Shown here: positions 44,666 through 44,673 of the stretch, piece by piece
Position numbering within the stretch: the first letter of the stretch is position 1
How the letters are laid out: each line of letters opens with the position of its first letter
NCBI GenBank assembly: GCA_021769135.1
Contig: JAETTM010000033.1
Location: forward strand, 1-44,673
Length of the DNA stretch: 44,673 nt
Source of the DNA: Lachnospiraceae bacterium
Lineage (GTDB): Bacteria; Bacillota; Clostridia; Lachnospirales; Lachnospiraceae
Direction of reading: 5' to 3'
The notes under the pieces: generated by a model
Told to the model about the DNA's origin: nothing
Database searches by the model: none
Seen by the model: the letters and a program-made list of their open reading frames with translations, nothing else
Program-made: the position numbers and the translations under genes

Positions 44666-44673
44666 CTGTAAAA

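Overview
The window looks like a chromosome segment of a Gram-positive anaerobe of the class Clostridia, most likely a gut Lachnospiraceae. The grounds are strong AGGAGG-type ribosome binding sites, moderate GC, pst/pho genes ending in an OmpR-type PhoP/PhoR pair, several AAA-ATPase/DUF4143 genes, dCache hybrid kinases and a Nif11-type leader peptide. The genus cannot be fixed by eye. No tRNA, rRNA or CRISPR array was seen.

Left part (1-19.9 kb), nearly all on the minus strand. A hybrid histidine kinase cut by the window edge is followed by a complete phosphate operon pstS-pstC-pstA-pstB-phoU-phoP-phoR with a terminator. Next come a SnoaL-like gene remnant, a nucleotidyltransferase, a response regulator/kinase/ABC ATPase/FtsX-type permease module with a large palindrome before the ABC genes, an XRE regulator with its own palindromic operator, and a sugar O-acetyltransferase downstream of a 1133-residue hybrid kinase. 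That kinase is preceded by an 18-codon cysteine-rich leader ORF. A barnase-like lipoprotein RNase and its barstar-like inhibitor close this part.

Middle part (20-34.6 kb), a decaying and rearranged accessory region. It holds a sugar-binding protein gene stopped by one in-frame TGA, a YesM-like kinase with a frameshift and lost 3' end, fragments of GH1 glycosidase, integrase and AAA-ATPase genes, and a serine recombinase fused in frame to what looks like the tail of an NRPS terminal reductase. Intact genes among the wreckage include an AAA-ATPase/PD-(D/E)XK protein, an acyltransferase, an XRE-AbrB regulator, a Schlafen/AlbA-type protein and two DUF4143 ATPases. One DUF4143 gene has a heavily deleted second copy 2 kb away. 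Operator-like palindromes sit at several promoters here.

Right part (34.6-44.7 kb), the most interesting. A seven-gene minus-strand operon runs, in transcription order: UPF0489 protein (peptide-arginase family); an 821-residue protein joining an N-terminal domain that resembles PatF-type peptide prenyltransferases, a radical SAM/SPASM domain and a type I isopentenyl-diphosphate isomerase; an HExxH protein; a STAS anti-sigma antagonist; a DUF2156 protein; a MATE transporter fused to a degenerate RsbW-like domain; and a PP2C phosphatase fused to an intact RsbW-like domain. Divergent to it lies a 99-residue precursor peptide with a Nif11-type leader, a VAGG processing site and a 28-residue core ending in Thr-Arg-Arg-Arg-Trp. 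The proposal is a new type of RiPP pathway. Arginines in the core would become ornithine, a radical SAM step would modify the core, and DMAPP made in cis by the isomerase domain would feed a prenylation. Export or response would be tied to a phosphorylation partner switch (STAS, PP2C, RsbW-like) that includes a transporter. The gene content is seen directly; the chemistry and the role of the switch are inferred.
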